Assembly (NCBI RefSeq): GCF_001571365.1
Contig: NZ_BCTQ01000031.1
Coordinates: 1 to 64,000, forward strand
DNA length: 64,000 nt
Reading direction: 5' to 3'
Origin: Achromobacter denitrificans NBRC 15125
GTDB taxonomy: Bacteria > Pseudomonadota > Gammaproteobacteria > Burkholderiales > Burkholderiaceae_B
In this document: one piece after another, positions 44,363 to 53,641 of the stretch
How positions within the stretch are numbered: position 1 is the first letter of the stretch
Layout: the number at the start of each line of letters is the position of its first letter
Program-made: the position numbers and the translations under genes
Notes under the pieces: model-generated
Seen by the model: only the letters and a program-made list of their open reading frames with translations
What the model was told of the DNA's origin: nothing
Databases searched by the model: none

Positions 44363-45469
44363 CTATAGCTCCATGACCAGGCGGCCGGGATTGAACAGGC
44401 CGGCCGGATCGAGCTCTTGTTTGAGCCGGCGCGTGATCGAAGCGATCCCCGGCGCCAGCGGATGGAATACGCCGTCGGCCGGCGGCCGGCCGTGGCCGGT
44501 GCGGAACAGCGTCGCATGACCGCCCAGCCTCGCCGCGGTCTCGCGCAACGTGGCGGCGTCATGCGTGCCCGACAGCCAGCGCTGGCCGCCGCCCCACTCC
44601 AGCAGGGTCGGGCCCAGCCCGAGCGCCGCGGCCGTAGGCGGCAAGGCCAGGCGCCACAAGGGCTGGCCCGGCGCGAAGAAGGGATGGGTCTGCTCGCGCA
44701 GCGAGCGCCACCAGGCCGACGCCGCCGCGGGCGCCATCGCCTCGCCGCCGATCAGCTGACGGGCGCTGGCCACCGCGGGGGGCGCGCCCGACAGGCGCAC
44801 GGTCATGGCGCCTTCGGCCTGGGCATCGTCGCCGGCCCAGCTGGTGGCGGAAATCGGCAAGGGCTTGCCGCGCCACAGGGCGAAACTGGCCAGCGCCTGC
44901 GCCTGCGTGGCGGGTAGCACCAGCGTCAGTTCCTCCATCGGCCGGGGCACGACTTTCAAGGACACTTCGAGGATCGCGCCGAAGATGCCGTGCGATCCCG
45001 CCAGCAGGCGCGACACGTCGTAGCCGGCCACGTTCTTCATGACCTCTCCGCCGAACGACAGGATGCGCCCTTCCGAATCCAGCAGCTGCGCGCCCAGTAC
45101 GAAATCCTTCAGGGCGCCCGCGCTCATGCGGCGCGGCCCCGCCAGGCCCGCCGCGACGCAGCCGCCCACGGTGGCCGCGGGCGAGAAATGCGGGGGTTCG
45201 AAAGCCAGCATCTGGCCGTTCTCGGCCAGCGCCGCTTCAAGCTCGGCCAACGGCGTGCCCGCGCGCACGGTCACCACCAGTTCGGACGGGTGATAGCTGA
45301 CGATGCCTCGATAGGGCGTCATGTCCAGCAGGCAATGCCCGTCCTGCGGCGTTACCGGGCGGTAATTGCCATAGAACGCCTTGCTGCCTCCGCCCATCAC
45401 GAACAGGGGTTTGTGGCCCGCACGGGCCGTCATGACCTGGTCGCACAATTCCGACAGGACAAAATCCAT
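44363..45469 (-). CDS. glcE: Glycolate oxidase FAD-binding subunit GlcE
   Basis: A 368-residue FAD_binding_4 protein: FVMGGGSKAFYG near the N-terminus, VVTVRAGTPLAELEAAL (FAD-contacting), PAATVGGCVAAGLAGPRR and VMKNVAGYDVSRLLAGSHG. It ends in the typical PAGLFNPGRLV. It overlaps nothing, with glcD 12 bp before and glcF 6 bp after on the same strand, so the three are one operon. Confidence 0.95.
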   Translation of the reverse strand: MDFVLSELCDQVMTARAGHKPLFVMGGGSKAFYGNYRPVTPQDGHCLLDMTPYRGIVSYHPSELVVTVRAGTPLAELEAALAENGQMLAFEPPHFSPAATVGGCVAAGLAGPRRMSAGALKDFVLGAQLLDSEGRILSFGGEVMKNVAGYDVSRLLAGSHGIFGAILEVSLKVVPRPMEELTLVLPATQAQALASFALWRGKPLPISATSWAGDDAQAEGAMTVRLSGAPPAVASARQLIGGEAMAPAAASAWWRSLREQTHPFFAPGQPLWRLALPPTAAALGLGPTLLEWGGGQRWLSGTHDAATLRETAARLGGHATLFRTGHGRPPADGVFHPLAPGIASITRRLKQELDPAGLFNPGRLVMEL

Positions 45470-45481
45470 GAGGGGTGCGTC

Positions 45482-46981
45482 CTAGAAACGGGCGAGATCG
45501 GGGAAGCGCAACTCGCCAGCGTGGACGTGCATCTTGCCGTATTCGGCGCAGCGGGCCAGCGTGGGAATGACCTTTTCAGGATTGAGCAGGCACGGCGGAT
45601 CGAAGGCCCGCTTCACTGCCAGGAACGCGTCGAGTTCTTCGCGAGAGAATTGCACGCACATTTGATTTATCTTCTCCATTCCCACACCGTGCTCTCCGGT
45701 CACGGTTCCTCCTACCTGCACGCACAGCTCAAGAATGGCGGCGCCGAATTTCTCGGCGCGCTCCACTTCGTCCGGCTTGTTCGAATCGAACAGGATCAGC
45801 GGATGCAGATTGCCGTCGCCCGCGTGGAACACGTTGGCGCAGCGCAATCCGAATTCATCCTCCATCTGCTCGATGGCGCCCAGCACGCGCGCCAGATGGC
45901 GGCGCGGAATCGTGCCGTCCATGCAATAGTAATCGGGCGATACCCGCCCGGCAGCCGGGAACGCATTCTTGCGGCCCGCCCAGAACTTCAGGCGCTCGGC
46001 CTCGGAGGTCGAGACCTGGCAACGCGTGGCGCCGGCCTCGCGGAACACGGCCTCCATGCGCGCGATCTCGTGCGCCACCTCTTCGGGGGTGCCGTCCGAT
46101 TCGCACAGCAGGATGGCCTGCGCGTCCATGTCGTAGCCCGCGCGCACGAACGGTTCGACCATGTGCGTGGCGCGCCGGTCCATCATTTCCAGGCCGGCCG
46201 GGATCATGCCCGCGGCGATGACCTGCGTGACCGCGTTGCCCGCGGCCTCGACGCTGGAAAAGCTGGCCATGACGACCTGCGCGCAGGCCGGCTTGGGTAT
46301 CAGCTTGACGGTCACTTCGGTGACCACGCCCAGCATGCCTTCGGATCCGATGAAGACGGAGAGCAGGTCCAGGCCGGGCGCGTCCGGCGCCTCGGAACCC
46401 AGCTCGACGACGTCGCCGTCGATCGTCACCACGCGCACGCGCAACACGTTGTGCACGGTCAGCCCGTACTTCAGGCAATGCACGCCGCCGGAGTTCTCCG
46501 CGACGTTGCCGCCGATGGAACAGGCGATCTGGCTGGAGGGATCGGGCGCGTAATACAGGCCGTAGGGCGCGGCCGCTTCCGAGATCGCGAGATTGCGCAC
46601 GCCAGGCTGGACGATGGCCGTCGCGCTCGCCAGGTCGATGTGCTTGATGCGGTTGAACTTCGACAGCCCGAGCAGCACGCCCCGGCTGTGCGGCATGGCG
46701 CCGCCCGACAGGCCAGTGCCGGCGCCGCGCGCCACGAGGGGCGCGTTCAGCCGCTTGCAGATGCGCATGACGGCCTGCACCTGTTCTTCGGTTTCAGGCA
46801 GGGCCACGACCGCCGGGAGGGCGCGATAGAGGGAAAGGCCGTCGCACTCGTAAGGGCGGGTGTCCTCTTCGCGGAACAACACGCAGTGCGGGGGCAACGC
46901 CGCCGACAGGGCCTCGATGAGCTGCTGCAAAGAATAAGGCGCCTGCACTTGTGCCAGGCCGGTTTCGACCAATGAATTCAT
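45482..46981 (-). CDS. glcD: Glycolate oxidase FAD-linked subunit GlcD
   Basis: A 499-residue flavoprotein, identical in length to E. coli GlcD. FAD-binding PCMH domain: VARGAGTGLSGGAMPH, SIGGNVAENSGGVHCLKYG; C-terminal oxidase domain: NVFHAGDGNLHPLILFD, TVTGEHGVGMEKI and FDPPCLLNPEKVIPT. The start MNSLVETGLAQ is chosen; longer versions run into the upstream intergenic region. First gene of the glcDEF operon. Confidence 0.95.
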   Translation of the reverse strand: MNSLVETGLAQVQAPYSLQQLIEALSAALPPHCVLFREEDTRPYECDGLSLYRALPAVVALPETEEQVQAVMRICKRLNAPLVARGAGTGLSGGAMPHSRGVLLGLSKFNRIKHIDLASATAIVQPGVRNLAISEAAAPYGLYYAPDPSSQIACSIGGNVAENSGGVHCLKYGLTVHNVLRVRVVTIDGDVVELGSEAPDAPGLDLLSVFIGSEGMLGVVTEVTVKLIPKPACAQVVMASFSSVEAAGNAVTQVIAAGMIPAGLEMMDRRATHMVEPFVRAGYDMDAQAILLCESDGTPEEVAHEIARMEAVFREAGATRCQVSTSEAERLKFWAGRKNAFPAAGRVSPDYYCMDGTIPRRHLARVLGAIEQMEDEFGLRCANVFHAGDGNLHPLILFDSNKPDEVERAEKFGAAILELCVQVGGTVTGEHGVGMEKINQMCVQFSREELDAFLAVKRAFDPPCLLNPEKVIPTLARCAEYGKMHVHAGELRFPDLARF

Positions 46982-47135
46982 GAGCGCAACAATAGCGCGA
47001 GCGCCCGCTATAAGCAGGCCGGGATTTACCCGCATCCGGACGCGGCGCGGGCCTGACGATAAGTAACCAGCCGTAAAACGGAGGCGGCCGCCCGCCTCCG
47101 CAATGCGCTTTTCGCCGCGGCGCGAGCGCGCAGGC

Positions 47136-47166
47136 GAAAAAAAAGCCGACGGTGATCCGTCGGCTT
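47136..47166 (-). terminator. Terminator of the FAD-linked oxidase gene
   Basis: On the minus strand, AAGCCGACGG-ATCA-CCGTCGGCTT is followed by a T8 run. It separates this gene from glcDEF, so the latter has its own promoter in 46982-47135. Confidence 0.9.
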
Positions 47167-47187
47167 CGGACGCGGCCGCCAGCGGCC

Positions 47188-48603
47188 TCAAGCCTGCCAG
47201 GAAACGATCTTGCCCGGGTTCAGGATGTTGTTCGGATCAAACGCATGCTTCAGGCTGCGCATCAGTGCCAGCGCATCCTCGCCGTGCTCCTCGGCCATGA
47301 ACTGCATCTTGTGCAGGCCCACGCCGTGCTCGCCGGTGCAGGTGCCGTCGGCCGCGATCGCGCGCCGCACCAGGTTGTGGTTGATGGTTTCGGACTCCTG
47401 CCATTCCTCGGCGTTGTCCGCGTCGAGCAGCATCAGCACGTGGAAGTTGCCGTCGCCGACGTGGCCCACGATGGTGTAGGGAAAGCTGGCGCGGTCCAGT
47501 TCCTCGACCGTGTCGCGCACGCAATCCGCCAGGCGCGAGATCGGCACGCACACGTCGGTGGTGCTGGCGCGGCAGCCGGGGCGCAGCTGCAGGCCCGCGA
47601 AATACGCGTTGTGGCGGGCGGTCCAGAGGCGGCTGCGGTCTTCGGGACGCTCGGCCCATTCGAAGTCCATGCCGCCATGGTCCGCGGTGATCGCCTGCAC
47701 GGTCTCGGCCTGCTCCTGCACGCCCGCCGGGCTGCCGTGGAACTCGAACACCAGCAACGGGGTTTCGCGCAGCGTGAGCTTGCTGTGCAGGTTGACGGCG
47801 CGCACGCTGGCCGCGTCCATGAATTCGACGCGGGCGACCGGCACGCCCATCTGGATGATCTCGATCACGCTCTGCACGGCGGCATCGAGCGTGGGGAAGT
47901 TGCACACCGCGGCGGACACCGCCTCGGGCTGCGGATACAGGCGCACCGTGACTTCGGTGATGATGCCCAGCGTGCCTTCGCTGCCCACGAAGATGCGCGT
48001 CAGGTCGTAGCCCGCCGACGACTTGCGCGCGCGCCCCGCCGTGCGGACGATGCGGCCGTCGGCCGTGACCACGGTCAGGGACATGACGTTTTCGCGCATG
48101 GTGCCGTAGCGCACGGCATTGGTGCCGGAGGCGCGCGTGGCGGCCATGCCGCCCAGGCTGGCGTCGGCGCCCGGATCGATGGGGAAGAACAGGCCCGTGT
48201 CGCGGATTTCTTCGTTGAGCTGCTTGCGCAGCACGCCCGCCTGCACGGTGGCGGTCAGGTCTTCGGCGTTCACCGCCAGCACCTTGTTCATCTGCGACAG
48301 GTCGAGGCTGATGCCGCCCTGGATCGCCAGGATATGGCCTTCCAGCGACGAGCCCGCGCCGTAGGGGATCAGCGGCACGCGGTGCTCATTGCACAGGCGG
48401 GCCACCTCGGCCACGTCTTCGGTCGTCTGCGCGAAGACCACGGCGTCCGGCAACATGGCCGGATAAGGCGATTCGTCGCGGCCGTGATGCTCGCGCACCG
48501 CCGCGGATTCGGACAGGCGGTCGCCAAAGCGCGCGCGCAAGGCATCCAGACAGGCGGCCGGCACCGGGCGGCGCAACGATTCGGCATGCAGGGGGGCGTT
48601 CAT
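47188..48603 (-). CDS. FAD-linked oxidase, D-lactate dehydrogenase (cytochrome)/GlcD family
   Basis: A 471-residue flavoprotein related to GlcD: VPLIPYGAGSSLEGHIL, SLGGMAATRASGTNAVRYG, IFVGSEGTLGIITEV (FAD domain, about 30-230), then ASFPYTIVGHVGDGNFHV and GTCTGEHGVGLHKMQF (C-terminal domain). This set matches D-lactate dehydrogenase (cytochrome) enzymes better than GlcD, although 2-hydroxyglutarate oxidases look similar. It is monocistronic, ended by its own terminator, and lies next to glcDEF. Confidence 0.88.
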   Translation of the reverse strand: MNAPLHAESLRRPVPAACLDALRARFGDRLSESAAVREHHGRDESPYPAMLPDAVVFAQTTEDVAEVARLCNEHRVPLIPYGAGSSLEGHILAIQGGISLDLSQMNKVLAVNAEDLTATVQAGVLRKQLNEEIRDTGLFFPIDPGADASLGGMAATRASGTNAVRYGTMRENVMSLTVVTADGRIVRTAGRARKSSAGYDLTRIFVGSEGTLGIITEVTVRLYPQPEAVSAAVCNFPTLDAAVQSVIEIIQMGVPVARVEFMDAASVRAVNLHSKLTLRETPLLVFEFHGSPAGVQEQAETVQAITADHGGMDFEWAERPEDRSRLWTARHNAYFAGLQLRPGCRASTTDVCVPISRLADCVRDTVEELDRASFPYTIVGHVGDGNFHVLMLLDADNAEEWQESETINHNLVRRAIAADGTCTGEHGVGLHKMQFMAEEHGEDALALMRSLKHAFDPNNILNPGKIVSWQA

Positions 48604-48707
48604 GGTCAGCGTGTTCTCTGGGTTCGTTAACCTGAATATTCTACGCCGCCGCGCATGCTGCGCCGCAAACCGCCATGCGCTGGCGATCCGCGGCGCGCCC
48701 CGGGCGT

Positions 48708-49781
48708 TTACTTGCCGGAGGTCAGGGCGACCCGGCGGCGTTCGCGCACCGCGTGGGCCAGGCGTTCCAGCACCGCCACGGAGGCGTCCCAATCGATGCA
48801 GCCGTCGGTGATGCTCTGGCCGTAGACCAGCGGCGTGCCCGGCACCATGTCCTGGCGGCCGCCCAGCAGGTGGCTTTCCACCATCACGCCCACCAGGCGC
48901 GCATCGCCCGCTTCCATCTGGCGCGCCACGTCGTCGATGACCAGCGGCTGGTTCTCGGGTTTCTTGCTGCTGTTGGCGTGGCTGGCGTCGATCATGATGC
49001 GTTGCGCCAGGCCGGCCTTGGCCATGTCCTGGCAGGCCGCCTCGACGCTTTCCGCGTCATAGTTGGGGGCCTTGCCGCCGCGCAGGATGACGTGGCAGTC
49101 CTCGTTGCCGGCCGTCGAGACGATGGCGGAATGGCCGCCCTTGGTCACCGACAGGAAATGGTGCGGCTGCGACGCCGCCTTGATCGCGTCCACCGCGATC
49201 TTCACATTGCCGTCCGTGCCGTTCTTGAACCCCACCGGACACGACAGGCCGGAGGCCAGCTCGCGATGCACCTGGCTCTCCGTCGTCCGAGCCCCGATCG
49301 CCCCCCAGGAGACCAGATCCGCGATGTACTGCGGCGTAATCATGTCCAGGAACTCGCAACCCGCCGGCAGTCCCAGGCTATTGATGTCCAGCAGCAGTTC
49401 CCGGGCCACGCGCACGCCCTTGTTGATGTCGAAGCTGCCGTCCAGGTCGGGGTCGTTGATCAGCCCCTTCCAGCCCACGGTCGTGCGCGGCTTCTCGAAA
49501 TACACCCGCATCACGATTTCCAGGTCGGCGCTCAGGCGGTCGCGCACCGGCTTCAGGCGCTTCGCATATTCGATCGCCGCCCGCGTGTCGTGAATGGAGC
49601 AAGGACCGATCACGACGATCATCCGGTCGTCCATGCCGTGCAGGATGCGGTGCATCGCCTGGCGGGCGCTGAACACGGTGTCGGACGCCTCCTTGGTGCA
49701 GGCGAACTCGCGCATGACGTGCGCGGGCGGGTTCAGTTCTTTGATTTCTCGAATGCGAAGGTCATCGGTATTGTGTGACAC
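48708..49781 (-). CDS. aroG: 3-deoxy-7-phosphoheptulonate synthase (DAHP synthase)
   Basis: A 357-residue class I DAHP synthase (AroG/F/H type), the first step of the shikimate pathway. Seen are VVIGPCSIHDTRAAIEYAKRL, MRVYFEKPRTTVGWKGLIND, WGAIGARTTESQVHRELASG, GFKNGTDGNVKIAVDAI, MIDASHANSSKKP and VMVESHLLGGRQ. The start is GTG (VSHNTDDLRIREI), with AGGAG 8 bases upstream; the upstream frame is not conserved. Which amino acid feeds back on it cannot be read with certainty. Confidence 0.93.
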   Translation of the reverse strand: MSHNTDDLRIREIKELNPPAHVMREFACTKEASDTVFSARQAMHRILHGMDDRMIVVIGPCSIHDTRAAIEYAKRLKPVRDRLSADLEIVMRVYFEKPRTTVGWKGLINDPDLDGSFDINKGVRVARELLLDINSLGLPAGCEFLDMITPQYIADLVSWGAIGARTTESQVHRELASGLSCPVGFKNGTDGNVKIAVDAIKAASQPHHFLSVTKGGHSAIVSTAGNEDCHVILRGGKAPNYDAESVEAACQDMAKAGLAQRIMIDASHANSSKKPENQPLVIDDVARQMEAGDARLVGVMVESHLLGGRQDMVPGTPLVYGQSITDGCIDWDASVAVLERLAHAVRERRRVALTSGK

Positions 49782-49844
49782 GGTACTGCTCCTGGGTTGC
49801 CCGCCACGGGGTTGGTTCCCGAGGTGTTCCCTCAACCGGCGGCA

Positions 49845-49878
49845 CAAAAAAAGCCGCCAGTTCGCTGGCGGCTTTTTT
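49845..49878. terminator. Terminator between tldD and aroG
   Basis: A-run, AAGCCGCCAG-TTCG-CTGGCGGCTT, T-run. It lies between the 3' end of tldD and aroG, both on the minus strand. Its closeness to aroG (about 65 bp) makes a role as attenuator possible, but no leader peptide rich in aromatic codons was seen. Confidence 0.8.
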
Positions 49879-50089
49879 CGGGGGGATTCTTTCCAAACTT
49901 CAGATTGAGCGCGTCCCTTCCTCCGCCAGCGGCTTCAGAAAACCATAAAAGTAAAAGTAAAAAGCGGGGGACGCGAATTTCATGGGGAACGACTCTAGCA
50001 CAGTTTTTCCTGCTCGTCATGACTTTTTCGCGAACACGACGCCACTCACACAACGAATCGCCCGCGGAAATAGCAGCCGGCATAGGAAT

Positions 50090-50160
50090 GGCCGCCCCAA
50101 GGCGGGCCAGCCCCCCTCGGGGGGGCAGCTAGCCCGCGCAGCGGGCGCGGCGTGGGGGGC
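50090..50160. repeat. Dispersed intergenic repeat (type A), copy 3
   Basis: GGCCGCCCCAAGGCGGGCC, AGCCCCCCTCGGGGGGGC, AGCTAGCCCGCGCAGCGGGC, GCGGCGTGGGGGG. Same module order as 39954-40130; the third module has a different stem. It lies immediately after the tldD stop. Confidence 0.85.
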
Positions 50161-50161
50161 C

Positions 50162-51622
<1,461 letters not shown>

Positions 51623-52373
51623 AGGACTCTGTTCAGGGACGGCAGGCGCGCCGGCGCGCCTGCAATGGCGCTCAAGACCGTATCGTAACGCCGACACGGC
51701 CCCCGCGTCCCGACCCTGGCGGGAAAGCGGGAATTCCATGCCGGGCGGCGGACTCGCCGAAAAAAAAATGAGGGGGCGGATTATCTCTGCCTGCCACTGT
51801 CTGGCAGATGGGGGCGAAATATTACCTATCAAGTTAAGCAACCAAGCGCGACTGAATTTTACTCGTCATACAACCTGACATGAAATCGAAATCATGCCAA
51901 ACAAGTGTCCGGATTATGGCCTTGGCCGCTTTCTCGACCGGCGGGAATGACGGAATGCAGCGTTGTCCGGCATAACGGCTATCCATAAAAGCCAGTCATC
52001 AGACTACCGTGGAACCTCATGCGCCGGTCGCGGTCAATATTGCACGCTTGCCCGCGGCCCTTCGGCTGCCCGCAAGCCGCCAACCCGCGCCCTGCCTTGA
52101 AATCGGGCCATATGGGGCCTGGGCGCGGCGATATGTCCGCCTCGTGAACCAATAACCCTATTTGTTTCAAGTTGTCCCAAATATGGGAATATCATTCCCA
52201 ATAGTTGGCCCGGGAGCCGGTGGATAAGCGTAAAGGCTGCCCGGCTCTTTTGATACAAAGTAATCAGCGCTAAAAACGAGAAGTCAAGGCGTAATTTCTG
52301 TATTATGCGAAGCACAACAAATACACATAACTTCGCCGGCGATTAAAAGCAGTTCCATAATCAGGAATAAACC
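51623..52373. other. 751-bp intergenic region between tldD and the H-NS-like gene
   Basis: No convincing gene is seen. A perfect 22-bp palindrome at 51642-51663 (GCAGGCGCG-CCGG-CGCGCCTGC) lies in the tldD leader. The part next to the H-NS-like gene (51840-52370) is AT-rich for this genome and holds overlapping palindromes TCCCA-AATA-TGGGA (52175-52188) and GGGAAT-ATC-ATTCCC (52185-52199), then TATTAT (52301-52306), a possible -10. Confidence 0.55.
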
Positions 52374-52763
52374 ATGGCCCGAGAAACCTACGCAGCACTG
52401 CAAGCAAAGATCGAAAAGGAAATCAACAAGCTCCAGAAGAAGGCTGAAGTCCTCCAGACCAAACGGCGCAAGCCCGTGATCACGTCGATCATCACGTCGA
52501 TGCGCGAGTACGACATCACGCCCGAAGAGATTGTTGCCGCCTATGGCGCCGCCAAGCCCGGCGGCCGCGCTGCCGCTGCGGGCGGCCGCCGCAAGGCCAG
52601 CCCCGCCGCCCGTCCGGCCAGCGCCACCAAGCGCGCCGTCGCGCCGAAATACCGCCACCCCCAAACCGGGGAAACCTGGAGCGGCCGCGGCAAGGCGCCG
52701 CGTTGGCTCGCCGCGGAAGAAGCCGCTGGCGCCACGCGCGATAGTTTTCTTATCAAAGAATAA
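52374..52763 (+). CDS. H-NS family nucleoid-associated protein (BpH3-like)
   Basis: A 129-residue H-NS-type protein. N-terminal coiled-coil oligomerisation region (about 5-45, TYAALQAKIEKEINKLQKKA), an Ala/Pro/Arg-rich linker (about 63-92), and the C-terminal DNA-binding module YRHPQTGETWSGRGKAPRWL (about 94-113), the signature of this family (Bvg-era BpH3 and XV-type proteins). The family silences AT-rich, often foreign DNA. A long AT-rich leader with palindromes suggests autoregulation. A terminator follows. Confidence 0.93.
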   Translation: MARETYAALQAKIEKEINKLQKKAEVLQTKRRKPVITSIITSMREYDITPEEIVAAYGAAKPGGRAAAAGGRRKASPAARPASATKRAVAPKYRHPQTGETWSGRGKAPRWLAAEEAAGATRDSFLIKE

Positions 52764-52785
52764 AACCTATCCGGCAGTATGAAAT

Positions 52786-52820
52786 AAATCGGCGCACCAA
52801 ACTGGTGCGCCGATTTTTAT
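52786..52820 (+). terminator. Terminator of the H-NS-like gene
   Basis: AAATCGGCGCACCA-AAC-TGGTGCGCCGATTT plus TTAT: a strong hairpin placed between this gene and the convergent DUF4136 gene. Confidence 0.9.
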
Positions 52821-52851
52821 TTATACGCCGCCCCCGCGGACGGCCCGGAAC

Positions 52852-53496
52852 TCATTGAACGGGGAATTGGATCTCGCGCTCAGCCCCATTATTTCCGGGA
52901 AAATTATCAAATATTGCACGGACCAGATAGGGCATGGTGCGCATGAAATTGTCACTCTCGCTCAATATGAAAGCGCTCGAACGGTATACCTCCGCGCCGC
53001 CGCGCTGGGTATCGTGGATCTGCAGCGTCAGCGAATTGCGCTGGACGACCATCGGCACGTCCACCCATTCCGGGCCCCAATAACCATAGCCGGGCCCCCA
53101 CGGACGGGGACCGTAATAACCGCCATAGCCATAGCCGTAGCCGCCGTAGAAGTACGGATCGTAAGCGCGCCGCACCATTACCTGGGTCTGCGTGGTTCCG
53201 TAACGGAACGAGACATCGAAACGGCCTTTGGTACCGGACGCCGCTTCGACCAGGCCCGTCGCGCCGATACCGGCGCGCACCATATCCTGGTAGGACTGAT
53301 ATTCGAGATTATTGTTTTGCGAGGGATCGGCGGGGACGAATTGATAAGTCTGGCCCTCCACGCCGGTGGGCCATTGCTGGAATGACGTTACCCGGGCCGA
53401 AACCGTGGGCGCCGCGCACCCCGTCAATGCCACCGCTGCCAGCACGGCGAACACCCCGGCCCAACGCCCCGCACTGAACAACGACGACCTCGACAT
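52852..53496 (-). CDS. DUF4136-family lipoprotein
   Basis: A 214-residue lipoprotein: signal and lipobox AVLAAVALTGC (cysteine about residue 27), then a DUF4136-type domain starting VSARVTSFQQWP with FVPADPSQNNNLEYQSYQDM. A Tyr/Gly-rich loop (FYGGYGYGYGGYYGPRP, about 118-134) is typical of the family. AAGGAG stands 8 bases before the chosen ATG. The function of DUF4136 lipoproteins is unknown. It is divergent from pepN. Confidence 0.85.
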   Translation of the reverse strand: MSRSSLFSAGRWAGVFAVLAAVALTGCAAPTVSARVTSFQQWPTGVEGQTYQFVPADPSQNNNLEYQSYQDMVRAGIGATGLVEAASGTKGRFDVSFRYGTTQTQVMVRRAYDPYFYGGYGYGYGGYYGPRPWGPGYGYWGPEWVDVPMVVQRNSLTLQIHDTQRGGAEVYRSSAFILSESDNFMRTMPYLVRAIFDNFPGNNGAEREIQFPVQ

Positions 53497-53641
53497 GCTG
53501 CGACTCCTTCTGCGCGACGGCGCCATGATACTGAGGTTTGACCGCCGCGGCCCCGAAAAGTTTAGTAGCCCAAACGGCCCAGGCGGCAGGCCATGTCCAG
53601 CCACTACAATAGAGCCCTCGTTCATACAGGACTGCAATCCC

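Noticed and set aside
49845..49878. Trp/Phe-type attenuator for aroG
   Set aside because: The hairpin is terminator-like, but no leader peptide with runs of aromatic codons was found between it and tldD; it is simpler as the tldD terminator.
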